NCBI GenBank assembly: GCA_028284565.1
Contig: JANQRM010000157.1
Span: 1-20,849 of the forward strand
Origin: Anaerolineae bacterium
GTDB taxonomy: Bacteria; Chloroflexota; Anaerolineae; Aggregatilineales; Phototrophicaceae
Length of the DNA stretch: 20,849 bases
Direction of reading: 5' to 3'
The notes below the pieces were generated by a model. That model was given only the letters and a program-made list of their open reading frames with translations, was not told where the DNA came from and did no database searches. Positions within the stretch are counted from its first letter, which is position 1, and each line of letters begins with the position of its first letter. Both the position numbers and the translations under genes were made by a program. This document shows, one piece after another, positions 1 to 6,358 of this stretch.

Positions 1-623
1 ATTTCCCGGAAATCGAGTTCTGGGACGATCGACACAGCCTGTCCTGAAGTGGGCATCATATCCTCTAAGACATAATTTTTGTGGGCTGGAATCTGCAACT
101 GTGCGAGGTTGGCATCCCCACCCGGCGCACGTAAAAAGAAGGGATGATGTCCCATCCCTGCGGGGAACGCGCGAGTATCGGTGTTTTTTAAGAAGAGTGT
201 CGTTTCAAAAACATCATCATAAGCTCGATATTCCATCGTTGCTGTAAAGCTAAAGGGAAAGTTCATATCATCAAAATCCCCCGAATTAAACTCAAGGCGC
301 AAGTAATCGTCGTCTGCGGTTATGACTCGCCATGCCCGATGTTGAGTATCCCCATGAATCGCTGTGCTATCTGCCCAATTGGCCTTGAGTTGAAAGGTCT
401 CGCCACGAAACGCAAACTTGCCATCCCGAATACGATTCGACCATGGGATGAGGACATAGCTCGATGATTGTCGCCACATATCATAATTTGACGGATCGGT
501 TGGGCGCATGACATCGACCCATGTCCCGCCATAGCGAATGCGCCCGAAGGCAACTGAACCACCTGTTTCTGGCAGAAGTCCGACCTGCCACTGCCGACTC
601 CCGATTACGTGTAACGATGCCAT
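1..623 (-). CDS. Aldose 1-epimerase (galactose mutarotase-like), C-terminus cut by window edge
   Basis: This is a partial gene; 207 residues from the N-terminus are visible. Aldose 1-epimerases interconvert the alpha and beta anomers of hexoses in the cytoplasm. Seen in the translation: an IPWSNRIRDGKF stretch that matches the PYxNRIxxGxF motif of GalM, an IHG where GalM has the substrate-contacting LHG, and GMGHHPFF matching the GxxxHPYF catalytic-histidine region. The frame is open from 623 to the edge, and an in-frame TGA lies just upstream of the ATG, so this is the first possible ATG start. GAAGG about 9 bases upstream serves as ribosome binding site. It follows the formyltransferase/propeller gene by 50 bases on the same strand and probably shares its transcript. 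The exact sugar cannot be read from sequence. The catalytic glutamate would lie beyond the window. Confidence 0.85.
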   Translation of the reverse strand, partial: MASLHVIGSRQWQVGLLPETGGSVAFGRIRYGGTWVDVMRPTDPSNYDMWRQSSSYVLIPWSNRIRDGKFAFRGETFQLKANWADSTAIHGDTQHRAWRVITADDDYLRLEFNSGDFDDMNFPFSFTATMEYRAYDDVFETTLFLKNTDTRAFPAGMGHHPFFLRAPGGDANLAQLQIPAHKNYVLEDMMPTSGQAVSIVPELDFRE

Positions 624-641
624 ATGAAAAGCCCTTCATAT
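622..641 (-). promoter_or_regulatory. Small hairpin over the start site of the aldose epimerase gene
   Basis: ATATGAA (mRNA sense, 641-635) pairs perfectly with TTCATAT (628-622) around a six-base loop GGGCTT. The 5' arm and loop contain the GAAGG ribosome binding site, and the 3' arm runs into the ATG at 623. A seven-pair, mostly A-U stem is weak. It could reduce initiation unless ribosomes finishing the upstream gene open it. The pairing is seen; the role is inferred. Confidence 0.35.
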
Positions 642-673
642 TTCAAACATTATTCATGATTAGTAAGCGATCA

Positions 674-2350
674 TCAAAATTTTCTTGTACGGAACACTCC
701 GTCGATAACGACAAGACTGCCGACTCGATTCAAGGTATGGGTGCCGTTCATATCCGGTAACCAGTTGGGTAAGATTTTTGATGTTTCTTCCTCAACATAG
801 GTTTCCGTATCCAACTGAATAATTTTGTTTATAGTCGTCGCATATCCGTAACGGATGGATCCATCTTGGGAAGGACGGTAAAAATCCCCATTCCACTCAA
901 AAATATTGCCTGCAGGACGCGCAGACCGAACATCGGATACAACAGGATTTCGTTTATGAGGATGCCAAGGACCTAAAGGGGAATCGGCATAGAAGATAAA
1001 GAGTTCATCTGTGATCAAACCATACTCATCAATTGCCGTGAACATCCACCATTTGCCGTCGTGTTCCCACAGCGTTGCATCAACTGCACGAACATCGTCC
1101 ATTAGCGTTTTCATATGCTCCCAAGTTTGTGGGAACGATACACATTTATAGAGATCAATTGTACGGTTGGCTGAAGTTTCAGGAATCATGTACAGATCAC
1201 CTTCCCAGCGAAATAGGAAGGGATAGGACATATGATAATCTTTTTCAATCACCGGAATAGGGTCTTTATAGTTGCCTTTTTCATCCATTTCGATGACGGA
1301 GATATGTCCTTTGTCGGTGTTATAGACAAAGTCTTCGACAAATATATAGAATTTTCCGCCCTCTTCAACCACGAAGGGGTCTGCCCAAAATCGACTACGA
1401 GGCGGCTTCAACCACTTAAAGCGGTGAAATACAGTTGGCATCTCTGTTCGATTACGCTTAATATGATAGCCTATACGCCATTGATCTTGGCTATAGAGTC
1501 GTTGGATCCCTTCTTTGATATTTCGAAAAAACATTTTTGGGAATACAGAGAGCATTTGACGGTTGGTTGCCGTTTTATATAGGCGATGGCTATAGGCTCT
1601 ATAATCGTTATTGCCTAATGGATCAACCAGAGCAGAGGGTCCTTCGTAGTAGAGTTCAGTGAGTTTGCGAATAACAAACTGGGAGGTCTTCCAGTAGGCG
1701 GGAACAGCGTTCCTTCTAACTGAGAAATTATAAGTGCTACCATAGGAACGGTAAATGACTTCTCCACCGTCAAGCTCGGATGAGAGGATTTGCAGGATAT
1801 TTCCGGTGATGGGGTCGTTTTCAACCACCTCCCAAAACCCCGGTTGTACACCGCGATTCACCAAATTGTCAGCATGATGATAGGACCACACTCCATATTG
1901 CGCAGTCTCCAATGATTTACCTTTGAGAATACGAAAACCGAAGCGAACCACGACATCTAATTGATAGCTTTCGATTTTTTCAATATCCTCATCTTCAAAA
2001 TAGTCTGAAAATTTCTTTTCGATAGGCTTGACTTTAATAACTGGAACATCTGGAAGTAATTGCTTGAGGTCCAAACCAACGAATGGGTTTTCTGCTACAC
2101 GAAAGATACGATTATCCAACTGCGTATAAACATTATACAGAAAGCGATCCCATTGAAGAATTCGTTGGAGGGTTGATTGATGGGGAATATCATTCTCTAC
2201 AATCATCACAACCTCAGCGACAGGCGACTGTACGATACTTTCTACAACTGCGTATGCCCAATGCCATAAGGTCGTCGAATTCACATAAAGCCCCACCCTT
2301 AAGGGGGCATCATGATAGGGTTTGTTATCGCTTAAAATCTCGTCGGTCAT
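674..2350 (-). CDS. Formyltransferase-like domain fused to GINT1-type five-bladed propeller domain
   Basis: A 558-residue protein with two parts. Residues about 18-240 resemble the catalytic domain of methionyl-tRNA/sugar formyltransferases: WSYHHAD aligned with the NLHPSLLP region, then RGVQPGFWE, TGNILQIL and SELDGGEV aligned with the LDTGD motif. The His (158) and Asp (194) of the formyltransferase triad are present, but the Asn is Ser (156). From about residue 320 (FWADPF) there are repeated propeller strands (GKFYIFVEDF, GHISVIEMD, YPFLFRWEGDLYMIPE, VDATLWEHDGKWWMFT), as in the N-terminal domain of glucosamine inositolphosphorylceramide transferase and GH43-like proteins. I chose the ATG at 2350 because GGGAG lies 8 bases upstream; a TTG at 2398 in the same frame has no such site. 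A role in making or modifying a surface glycan fits the domains and the neighbouring epimerase, but the substrate is unknown. Confidence 0.72.
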   Translation of the reverse strand: MTDEILSDNKPYHDAPLRVGLYVNSTTLWHWAYAVVESIVQSPVAEVVMIVENDIPHQSTLQRILQWDRFLYNVYTQLDNRIFRVAENPFVGLDLKQLLPDVPVIKVKPIEKKFSDYFEDEDIEKIESYQLDVVVRFGFRILKGKSLETAQYGVWSYHHADNLVNRGVQPGFWEVVENDPITGNILQILSSELDGGEVIYRSYGSTYNFSVRRNAVPAYWKTSQFVIRKLTELYYEGPSALVDPLGNNDYRAYSHRLYKTATNRQMLSVFPKMFFRNIKEGIQRLYSQDQWRIGYHIKRNRTEMPTVFHRFKWLKPPRSRFWADPFVVEEGGKFYIFVEDFVYNTDKGHISVIEMDEKGNYKDPIPVIEKDYHMSYPFLFRWEGDLYMIPETSANRTIDLYKCVSFPQTWEHMKTLMDDVRAVDATLWEHDGKWWMFTAIDEYGLITDELFIFYADSPLGPWHPHKRNPVVSDVRSARPAGNIFEWNGDFYRPSQDGSIRYGYATTINKIIQLDTETYVEEETSKILPNWLPDMNGTHTLNRVGSLVVIDGVFRTRKF

Positions 2351-2649
2351 TGCCAGTCTCCCGATTCGGTAGTGGTTATTTGCTGAATACCTGATCAATC
2401 TTATGTCAACCGATGAAACCTTTTGCAGTCCAAAAGGTAATATATCAGCATATTCGAAAGTCTTCTCGACTCAGAGTTCTAGTTTGCCTGAATATCAACA
2501 AATGGCAATACAGATTTGAGGGTATGTTAGATAATCGCCCTGCTTAATTCTCCGAAACATCCTCAAAAGCCCTGTTTTAGGTTGAAGGTTGATAATGAAT
2601 ATACCTTATTATCAGTATCCCTTCTTCATGACACAATATTGTGGCTAGG
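2351..2649. other. Intergenic region between dehydrogenase and formyltransferase-fusion genes
   Basis: About 300 bases with no supportable gene. It must hold the promoter of the formyltransferase-propeller gene. A TTGACA (minus strand, 2404-2409) is present but I find no good -10 at the right distance. GATAAT and ATTATC (2591-2613) form a weak inverted repeat. A 12-bp palindrome CACAATATTGTG lies at 2632-2643. Confidence 0.5.
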
Positions 2650-2675
2650 TTAGCGATATTGTCGCTTAGCTAGCC
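2643..2675 (-). terminator. Hairpin at the 3' end of the dehydrogenase gene
   Basis: Two 14-base arms (2643-2656 and 2662-2675) pair at 12 of 14 positions around a five-base loop. The hairpin overlaps the last codons and TAA of the dehydrogenase gene. On the minus strand the 12-bp palindrome CACAATATTGTG follows at once instead of a U-tract, so it is not a textbook intrinsic terminator. It may protect the 3' end or assist termination. Confidence 0.3.
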
Positions 2676-3423
2676 TTCCAATGACCGTCGGCATCAACTG
2701 GCTACCCCAAACAATTAGACGGTCAAATAAGCGTAATGTCACCGTTTTTTTGTGTTGTTTCGTCGCTCTCACAATGGCTTCTGCCACTAGCTCTGGTGTC
2801 ATATTCGGTATCTGACTATCGCTACGTTTGCCCTTGCCGAGACGCTTTTCGTTAAACTCGGTGGCTGTCCGACCCACCAGAAAATCGGTCACGAATATAT
2901 TGTCATCTTCGAGTTCTAAGCGCAAGGATTTCGCCAAACTACTCACAAAGGCTTTACTCGCCGCATAAATCGTCGCATATGGTAAAGGTGTATATGCCGC
3001 TACCGAGGATATCGTGATGATATGCCCACCACCATTTTCCCGCATATTCGGCACACAAGCTCGCACACTATGCAACACCCCATCAATATTCGTCCGTAAT
3101 AAACGCTCTAAATCTACCCACTCTGCCTCAACCAAATCGCCACGATGCCCAATCCCTGCATTGGCTACTAAAATATCCACTTGTCCAAACCGCTTAATCA
3201 CTTTGTTGACGGCTGATTGCATCGACTGTGCGTTAGTGACATCACCTGCTATTCCCAAAAAATTACCGTGTGGCTTGGTTAATGTCTCGATTTCGTTTTG
3301 CAAATCCGTCAGTCGCTCGGCTCGCCGTGCTGTCCCAACCACATGCACCCCTGATTTGGCAAAGGCAATCGCTGTCGCCCACCCGATGCCACTGGATGCC
3401 CCTGTGATAAATGCAACCTTCAC
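2650..3423 (-). CDS. Short-chain dehydrogenase/reductase (classical SDR)
   Basis: A 257-residue NAD(P)-dependent oxidoreductase of the usual classical SDR length. Seen: the TGASSGIG cofactor loop (7-14), an acidic D61 for the adenine ring, NAG (88-90), N112, catalytic S140 and the YAASK motif with Y153 and K157, which gives the Asn-Ser-Tyr-Lys tetrad. Arg33-Arg34 after the second strand suggest a preference for NADP(H). The start is a GTG directly after the TAG stop of the upstream gene with no gap, and AGGTGA lies just before it, so translation is probably coupled. The basic C-terminus is ordinary for the family. The substrate is not recognisable; YdfG-like and fatty-acyl reductase-like SDRs look similar. 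Confidence 0.9.
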   Translation of the reverse strand: MKVAFITGASSGIGWATAIAFAKSGVHVVGTARRAERLTDLQNEIETLTKPHGNFLGIAGDVTNAQSMQSAVNKVIKRFGQVDILVANAGIGHRGDLVEAEWVDLERLLRTNIDGVLHSVRACVPNMRENGGGHIITISSVAAYTPLPYATIYAASKAFVSSLAKSLRLELEDDNIFVTDFLVGRTATEFNEKRLGKGKRSDSQIPNMTPELVAEAIVRATKQHKKTVTLRLFDRLIVWGSQLMPTVIGRLAKRQYR

Positions 3424-3807
3424 CTAATCACCTGATGGCGGTGCTGGTTGGGGTGGCGCAGGTTGTTGTGGATGAGTCGGCTGTTGTTGCTGAGCCGGAT
3501 AGCCAACTGGAATCACAGGTAACGCCGAATCTGCCCGTCGCCGTTTGAAGACACAGAAGAAGACATGACTCCATTTGCGTTCATCACCTGTAATCAGGAT
3601 GTCTTCTTTGCCCCCGACTTCAGCCACGGGTGTCATGCTGATGATTTCCCATCCTTCTGCACCCAGTTGATTCAGTTGTGGAATCATGGACTCTGGGGAG
3701 TATTTTTTGGGCTTCTTGTCGAAGGTTTGCTTAATATAGTCTTTGATTTGCTTATCTGTCGCTTCGGCTTCCACAAAGCGCGTCATATATTCCCATTTTT
3801 CATACAT
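3424..3807 (-). CDS. Small DUF4177-like protein with Pro/Gln-rich tail
   Basis: A 127-residue protein. The first 90 residues have the pattern of the DUF4177 family: an aromatic first strand (WEYMTRF, 5-11), LNQLGAEGWEI (45-55) and a closing strand ending VFKRR (86-90). After this come about 35 residues rich in Pro and Gln (QQQQP, PQQPAPPQPAPP), probably disordered. No signal peptide or membrane segment is seen, so it is probably cytoplasmic. The ATG at 3807 is preceded by AAAGGA at 8 bases. Its stop TAG directly abuts the GTG of the dehydrogenase gene, so the two are co-expressed. The biochemical function is unknown; a protein-binding role for the tail is only a guess. Confidence 0.7.
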   Translation of the reverse strand: MYEKWEYMTRFVEAEATDKQIKDYIKQTFDKKPKKYSPESMIPQLNQLGAEGWEIISMTPVAEVGGKEDILITGDERKWSHVFFCVFKRRRADSALPVIPVGYPAQQQQPTHPQQPAPPQPAPPSGD

Positions 3808-3842
3808 AAAGCTGTCCTTTTCCGTCGAGCAAGTTGGTTCTT

Positions 3843-3848
3843 AGTATA
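3843..3848 (-). promoter_or_regulatory. -10 element upstream of the DUF4177-like gene
   Basis: TATACT on the minus strand lies 36 bases upstream of the ATG at 3807. The -35 at 17 bases (CCAACA) is poor, so this is a candidate only. Confidence 0.35.
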
Positions 3849-3874
3849 GCGCAGATAGCATATTTTGTTGGGAT

Positions 3875-3901
3875 TTGTCCAGCGTATGCCAAGAGTATAA
3901 C
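3875..3901 (+). promoter_or_regulatory. Candidate promoter for the 26-residue ORF
   Basis: TTGTCC (3875-3880) and TATAAC (3896-3901) are separated by 15 bases, slightly short. They point toward the small plus-strand ORF at 3987 and would give a leader of roughly 80 bases. Inferred from consensus matching only. Confidence 0.3.
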
Positions 3902-3986
3902 ACGAACCCGCTTTCCGTCGATTGCCCTACGGAATTTCCAACTATCCTAAGCACAACACTCAAGAAGTTCTATGAGGGAGTTCGAT

Positions 3987-4067
3987 ATGAAAGACCGATT
4001 TATCTTGTCCCTGATGTTTCTCATCGTTGTCTTCATCTTAGGATTATCCTTCCCTATCCCCTATTAG
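3987..4067 (+). CDS. Possible 26-residue single-helix membrane microprotein
   Basis: ATG to TAG encodes 26 residues: a short charged start (MKDRF), then an unbroken hydrophobic stretch with LMFLIVVFILGL at its core, ending SFPIPY. GAGGGAG sits 6 bases before the ATG, one of the best ribosome binding sites in this window. A perfect 7-bp hairpin followed by GCTTTT begins 11 bases after the stop and could end this transcript. A candidate promoter lies at 3875-3901. This is the arrangement of a self-standing gene for a one-helix membrane peptide. Chance is possible for so short an ORF. The function is unknown; small membrane regulators and type I toxin peptides have a similar look, but I see no antisense RNA promoter that would support a toxin. 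Confidence 0.4.
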   Translation: MKDRFILSLMFLIVVFILGLSFPIPY

Positions 4068-4072
4068 ACATC

Positions 4073-4104
4073 AAAAAGGGCTTATCATTTGTAAGCCCGC
4101 TTTT
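4073..4104. terminator. Bidirectional intrinsic terminator of the mutase gene and the small ORF
   Basis: GGGCTTA (4078-4084) and TAAGCCC (4092-4098) form a perfect 7-bp stem. On the minus strand the stem is followed by TTTTT (4077-4073), 26 bases after the mutase stop. On the plus strand it is followed by GCTTTTAC, 11 bases after the small ORF. It can serve both converging transcripts. Confidence 0.8.
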
Positions 4105-4123
4105 ACTTCGCCTAATTTACCCA

Positions 4124-5803
4124 TTAAATGAACAACGGCTCCCGATAGACTCCAAACACCTCGCGCATGACATCTACGGTTTCACTCAAAGTGGCATAGG
4201 CTTTGGCACAATCAACCAGATAAGGCATGACATTCTCGTCATTGTCGCAGGCATCACGCAGAGCATTGAGTGTTGTTTGGACTTTTTCATTGTCCCGTTC
4301 TAGACGGAGTTTTTCGAGGCGTGCGACTTGCTTGTCATAGCCTTCGGGGTCCATCTCCAAAATTGGAATCTTGATGTCTTCATCTGTGGCATATTTATTC
4401 ACACCGACAATGTGACGCTCTCCGCTATCCAACTCACGTTGATGACGATAGCTGGCATCCGAAATCTCTTGTTGGAAGAATCCGGCTTCAATCGCTGGTA
4501 AGACTCCGCCTAAGTCTTCAATACGGCGGAAGTAGTCATATGCTTCGGATTCAAGTTCGTTGGTTAAGGCTTCGACAAAGTAGCTACCCCCTAATGGATC
4601 AACCGTATTGGCAACGCCACTTTCTTCGAGGATAACCTGTTGTGTCCGCATAGCGAGTGTCACAGCATGTTCGGATGGTAGAGCTAAGGCTTCATCCATG
4701 CTGTTGGTGTGTAAGGATTGTGTGCCACCGAGTACACCAGCTAAGGCTTGTATCGCCACACGGACGAGATTGACTTCGGGTTGTTGTGCGGTTAAGGAGA
4801 CACCCGCCGTTTGGGTATGAAAGCGCATCAGCCAACTGCGCGGCTTCTTCGCACCGAATGTTTCGCGCATTTCTCTTGCCCAAATCCGTCGTGCCGCCCG
4901 ATATTTAGCAATCTCCTCAAAAAAGTCGTTATGCGCATTGAAGAAGAAGCTGATTCGCGGCGCAAAGGAATCGACATCCAAGCCACGGTCTATGCCCCAA
5001 CGGACATATTCCATCCCATCGACCAAGGTGAATGCAAGTTCTTGGGCGGCGGTACTGCCAGCTTCACGGATATGATAACCACTGACGCTAACACTGTTCC
5101 ATTGTGGCAGGTGATTTGTCGCATATTCAATCGTGTCGGTGACGAGGCGCATTGACGGTTCCGGTGGGAAGATGAATTCTTTTTGAGCAATGTATTCTTT
5201 TAAAATATCGTTTTGAAGTGTACCTCGCAGTTGGTCTTTGGGGATGCCTTGCTTCTCAGCAGTGGCGATGTAATATGCCCATAGAATCGCCGCTGGGCTG
5301 TTGATGGTCATACTCGTGGAGATTTTATCGAGTGGAATACCATCGAAGAGAATCTCCATGTCTTGTAAGGAACTCACAGCAACACCACATTTGCCGAATT
5401 CGCCGAGTGCTTCGGGTGCATCCGTGTCATAGCCCATCAATGTTGCCAAATCAAAAGCGACAGACAAGCCCATGTTGCCCTGCTCAATGAGGTATTTGAA
5501 ACGCTGATTGGTCTCTTCTGCTGTACCAAATCCGGCGAAAATACGCATTGTCCATGGTCGCCCACGATAGCCAGTGGAATGGATACCACGTGTGTAGGGA
5601 TAGTCACCCGGATTGCCCAAGTCTCGCTGATAATCCATGCCGTCAGTATCAAGTGGTGTATAGAGACGGTCAATCAGCTTGCCGGATTCCGTCATGAATT
5701 TAGCATTACGCTCTAGACGTTTATCAAGGGTATGTTTGAGCGTCGTTTCTTCCCATGTCTGCAGATAATCGTGCAGGGAGTCGTTTTTGTGTTTTTCTAG
5801 CAT
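4124..5803 (-). CDS. B12-dependent acyl-CoA mutase large subunit (isobutyryl-CoA mutase-like active site)
   Basis: A 559-residue protein covering only the substrate-binding TIM barrel of the methylmalonyl-CoA mutase family. Seen: [17 protein letters not shown] (68-84), [10 protein letters not shown] (112-121), [11 protein letters not shown] (197-207), SGYHIREAG (241-249, with H244) and [11 protein letters not shown] (362-372). There is no DxHxxG or other B12-binding domain, so it needs a separate small subunit, absent here. Aligned by hand to the Propionibacterium enzyme as I recall it, the specificity residues Tyr89 and Arg207 are Phe89 and Gln207, the pair known from isobutyryl-CoA mutase (IcmA Phe80/Gln198). 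2-Hydroxyisobutyryl-CoA mutase has Ile and Asp at 90 and 117; here those equivalents are Phe and Ala. The likely reaction is isobutyryl-CoA to n-butyryl-CoA rather than methylmalonyl-CoA to succinyl-CoA. The ATG has GGAG 6 bases upstream. Family certain, substrate inferred. Confidence 0.93.
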   Translation of the reverse strand: MLEKHKNDSLHDYLQTWEETTLKHTLDKRLERNAKFMTESGKLIDRLYTPLDTDGMDYQRDLGNPGDYPYTRGIHSTGYRGRPWTMRIFAGFGTAEETNQRFKYLIEQGNMGLSVAFDLATLMGYDTDAPEALGEFGKCGVAVSSLQDMEILFDGIPLDKISTSMTINSPAAILWAYYIATAEKQGIPKDQLRGTLQNDILKEYIAQKEFIFPPEPSMRLVTDTIEYATNHLPQWNSVSVSGYHIREAGSTAAQELAFTLVDGMEYVRWGIDRGLDVDSFAPRISFFFNAHNDFFEEIAKYRAARRIWAREMRETFGAKKPRSWLMRFHTQTAGVSLTAQQPEVNLVRVAIQALAGVLGGTQSLHTNSMDEALALPSEHAVTLAMRTQQVILEESGVANTVDPLGGSYFVEALTNELESEAYDYFRRIEDLGGVLPAIEAGFFQQEISDASYRHQRELDSGERHIVGVNKYATDEDIKIPILEMDPEGYDKQVARLEKLRLERDNEKVQTTLNALRDACDNDENVMPYLVDCAKAYATLSETVDVMREVFGVYREPLFI

Positions 5804-5832
5804 GAGTATCTCCGTTTTTCGGCTAGTGCCTC

Positions 5833-5841
5833 AGTATAACA
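5833..5841 (-). promoter_or_regulatory. Extended -10 promoter of the mutase gene
   Basis: TGTTATACT on the minus strand combines TG with TATACT, the extended -10 form, and lies 30 bases upstream of the mutase ATG. The -35 at 17 bases (ATTTCA) is weak, as extended -10 promoters allow. Confidence 0.5.
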
Positions 5842-5885
5842 TCCCCTACTAAAGATGAAATAAATGTCTGTCAAATTTGTGGGTT

Positions 5886-5913
5886 TTGCCGATTCAGCAA
5901 CAGCTTTTATACT
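5886..5913 (+). promoter_or_regulatory. Promoter of the carboxylase operon
   Basis: TTGCCG (5886-5891), a 16-base spacer and TATACT (5908-5913) point toward the small membrane protein gene and the carboxylase genes. This promoter and that of the mutase are divergent within 134 bases, so one regulator could control both. I see no clear operator palindrome between them. Confidence 0.5.
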
Positions 5914-5937
5914 AGGCGACAATGTTCTTGGCTATGT

Positions 5938-6357
5938 TTGAGACCTATTTTGCAACGATTCTCTGCCACCCAATTCTGGTTGATTCTTTATCAGTCTGTC
6001 ATTGTTTTATTCCACATCGTTTCTGGATGGAACGTGTTAAATCTAGCGGATGATATATCTCAGCGATTGACGCTTCCCTTGCCTATTGAGTTTGTGATGA
6101 GCTTGATTTGGGCTGGGCTGTTCAGTTGGGGTATCATCGCACTTATCCGCCACAAATCTTATGCGATACGGTATACTGGTTGGATGACTGTTGGTTGGCT
6201 GATTTATCGTTGGTTACGGGTCGCGATCTTTGCACAAGCGGACTATGACCAGCACCGACTTGTCTTTAGCACAGGTCTGACACTACTGATTGTGCTTCCA
6301 CTGGTCTTGATTCTCATTCGACGACCCAAGAGAAGCCCACAGCACAAGGGAGATTAG
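5938..6357 (+). CDS. Small four-helix membrane protein leading the carboxylase operon
   Basis: A 139-residue hydrophobic protein with four predicted membrane helices (about 13-31, 51-70, 79-98 and 108-127), a short positively charged N-terminus and a basic C-terminus ([10 protein letters not shown]). No family recognised. The start is uncertain: the first usable codon in frame is a TTG at 5938 without a clear ribosome binding site, about 25 bases after the -10. Its TAG is followed after one base by the ATG of the carboxyltransferase gene, whose ribosome binding site lies inside this ORF. That tight spacing, with the only good promoter upstream of it, puts it in the operon. It does not resemble the membrane subunits of sodium-pumping decarboxylases. 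A role linked to the carboxylase is possible, but the link is positional only. Confidence 0.7.
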   Translation: MRPILQRFSATQFWLILYQSVIVLFHIVSGWNVLNLADDISQRLTLPLPIEFVMSLIWAGLFSWGIIALIRHKSYAIRYTGWMTVGWLIYRWLRVAIFAQADYDQHRLVFSTGLTLLIVLPLVLILIRRPKRSPQHKGD

Positions 6358-6358
6358 G

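Noticed and set aside
2395..2409. TTG start (2398) and TTGACA promoter for the formyltransferase-fusion gene
   Set aside because: The ATG at 2350 has a good ribosome site and the TTG does not; TTGACA (2404-2409) has no acceptable -10 at 16-18 bases.
3875..4303. Plus-strand ORF of 142 residues
   Set aside because: Its 3' half is antisense to the mutase C-terminus, it starts at a TTG without a ribosome site, and the 26-residue ORF lies in another frame within it.
4124..5803. A B12-binding domain or a cobalamin riboswitch for the mutase
   Set aside because: The protein ends without the DxHxxG motif, and the 134-base upstream gap is filled by two promoters with no room for, or sign of, a cobalamin aptamer.
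5938..6357. Membrane protein as a sodium-pumping decarboxylase subunit
   Set aside because: The known beta subunit is much larger and the gamma subunit has one helix; no matching motifs are seen.
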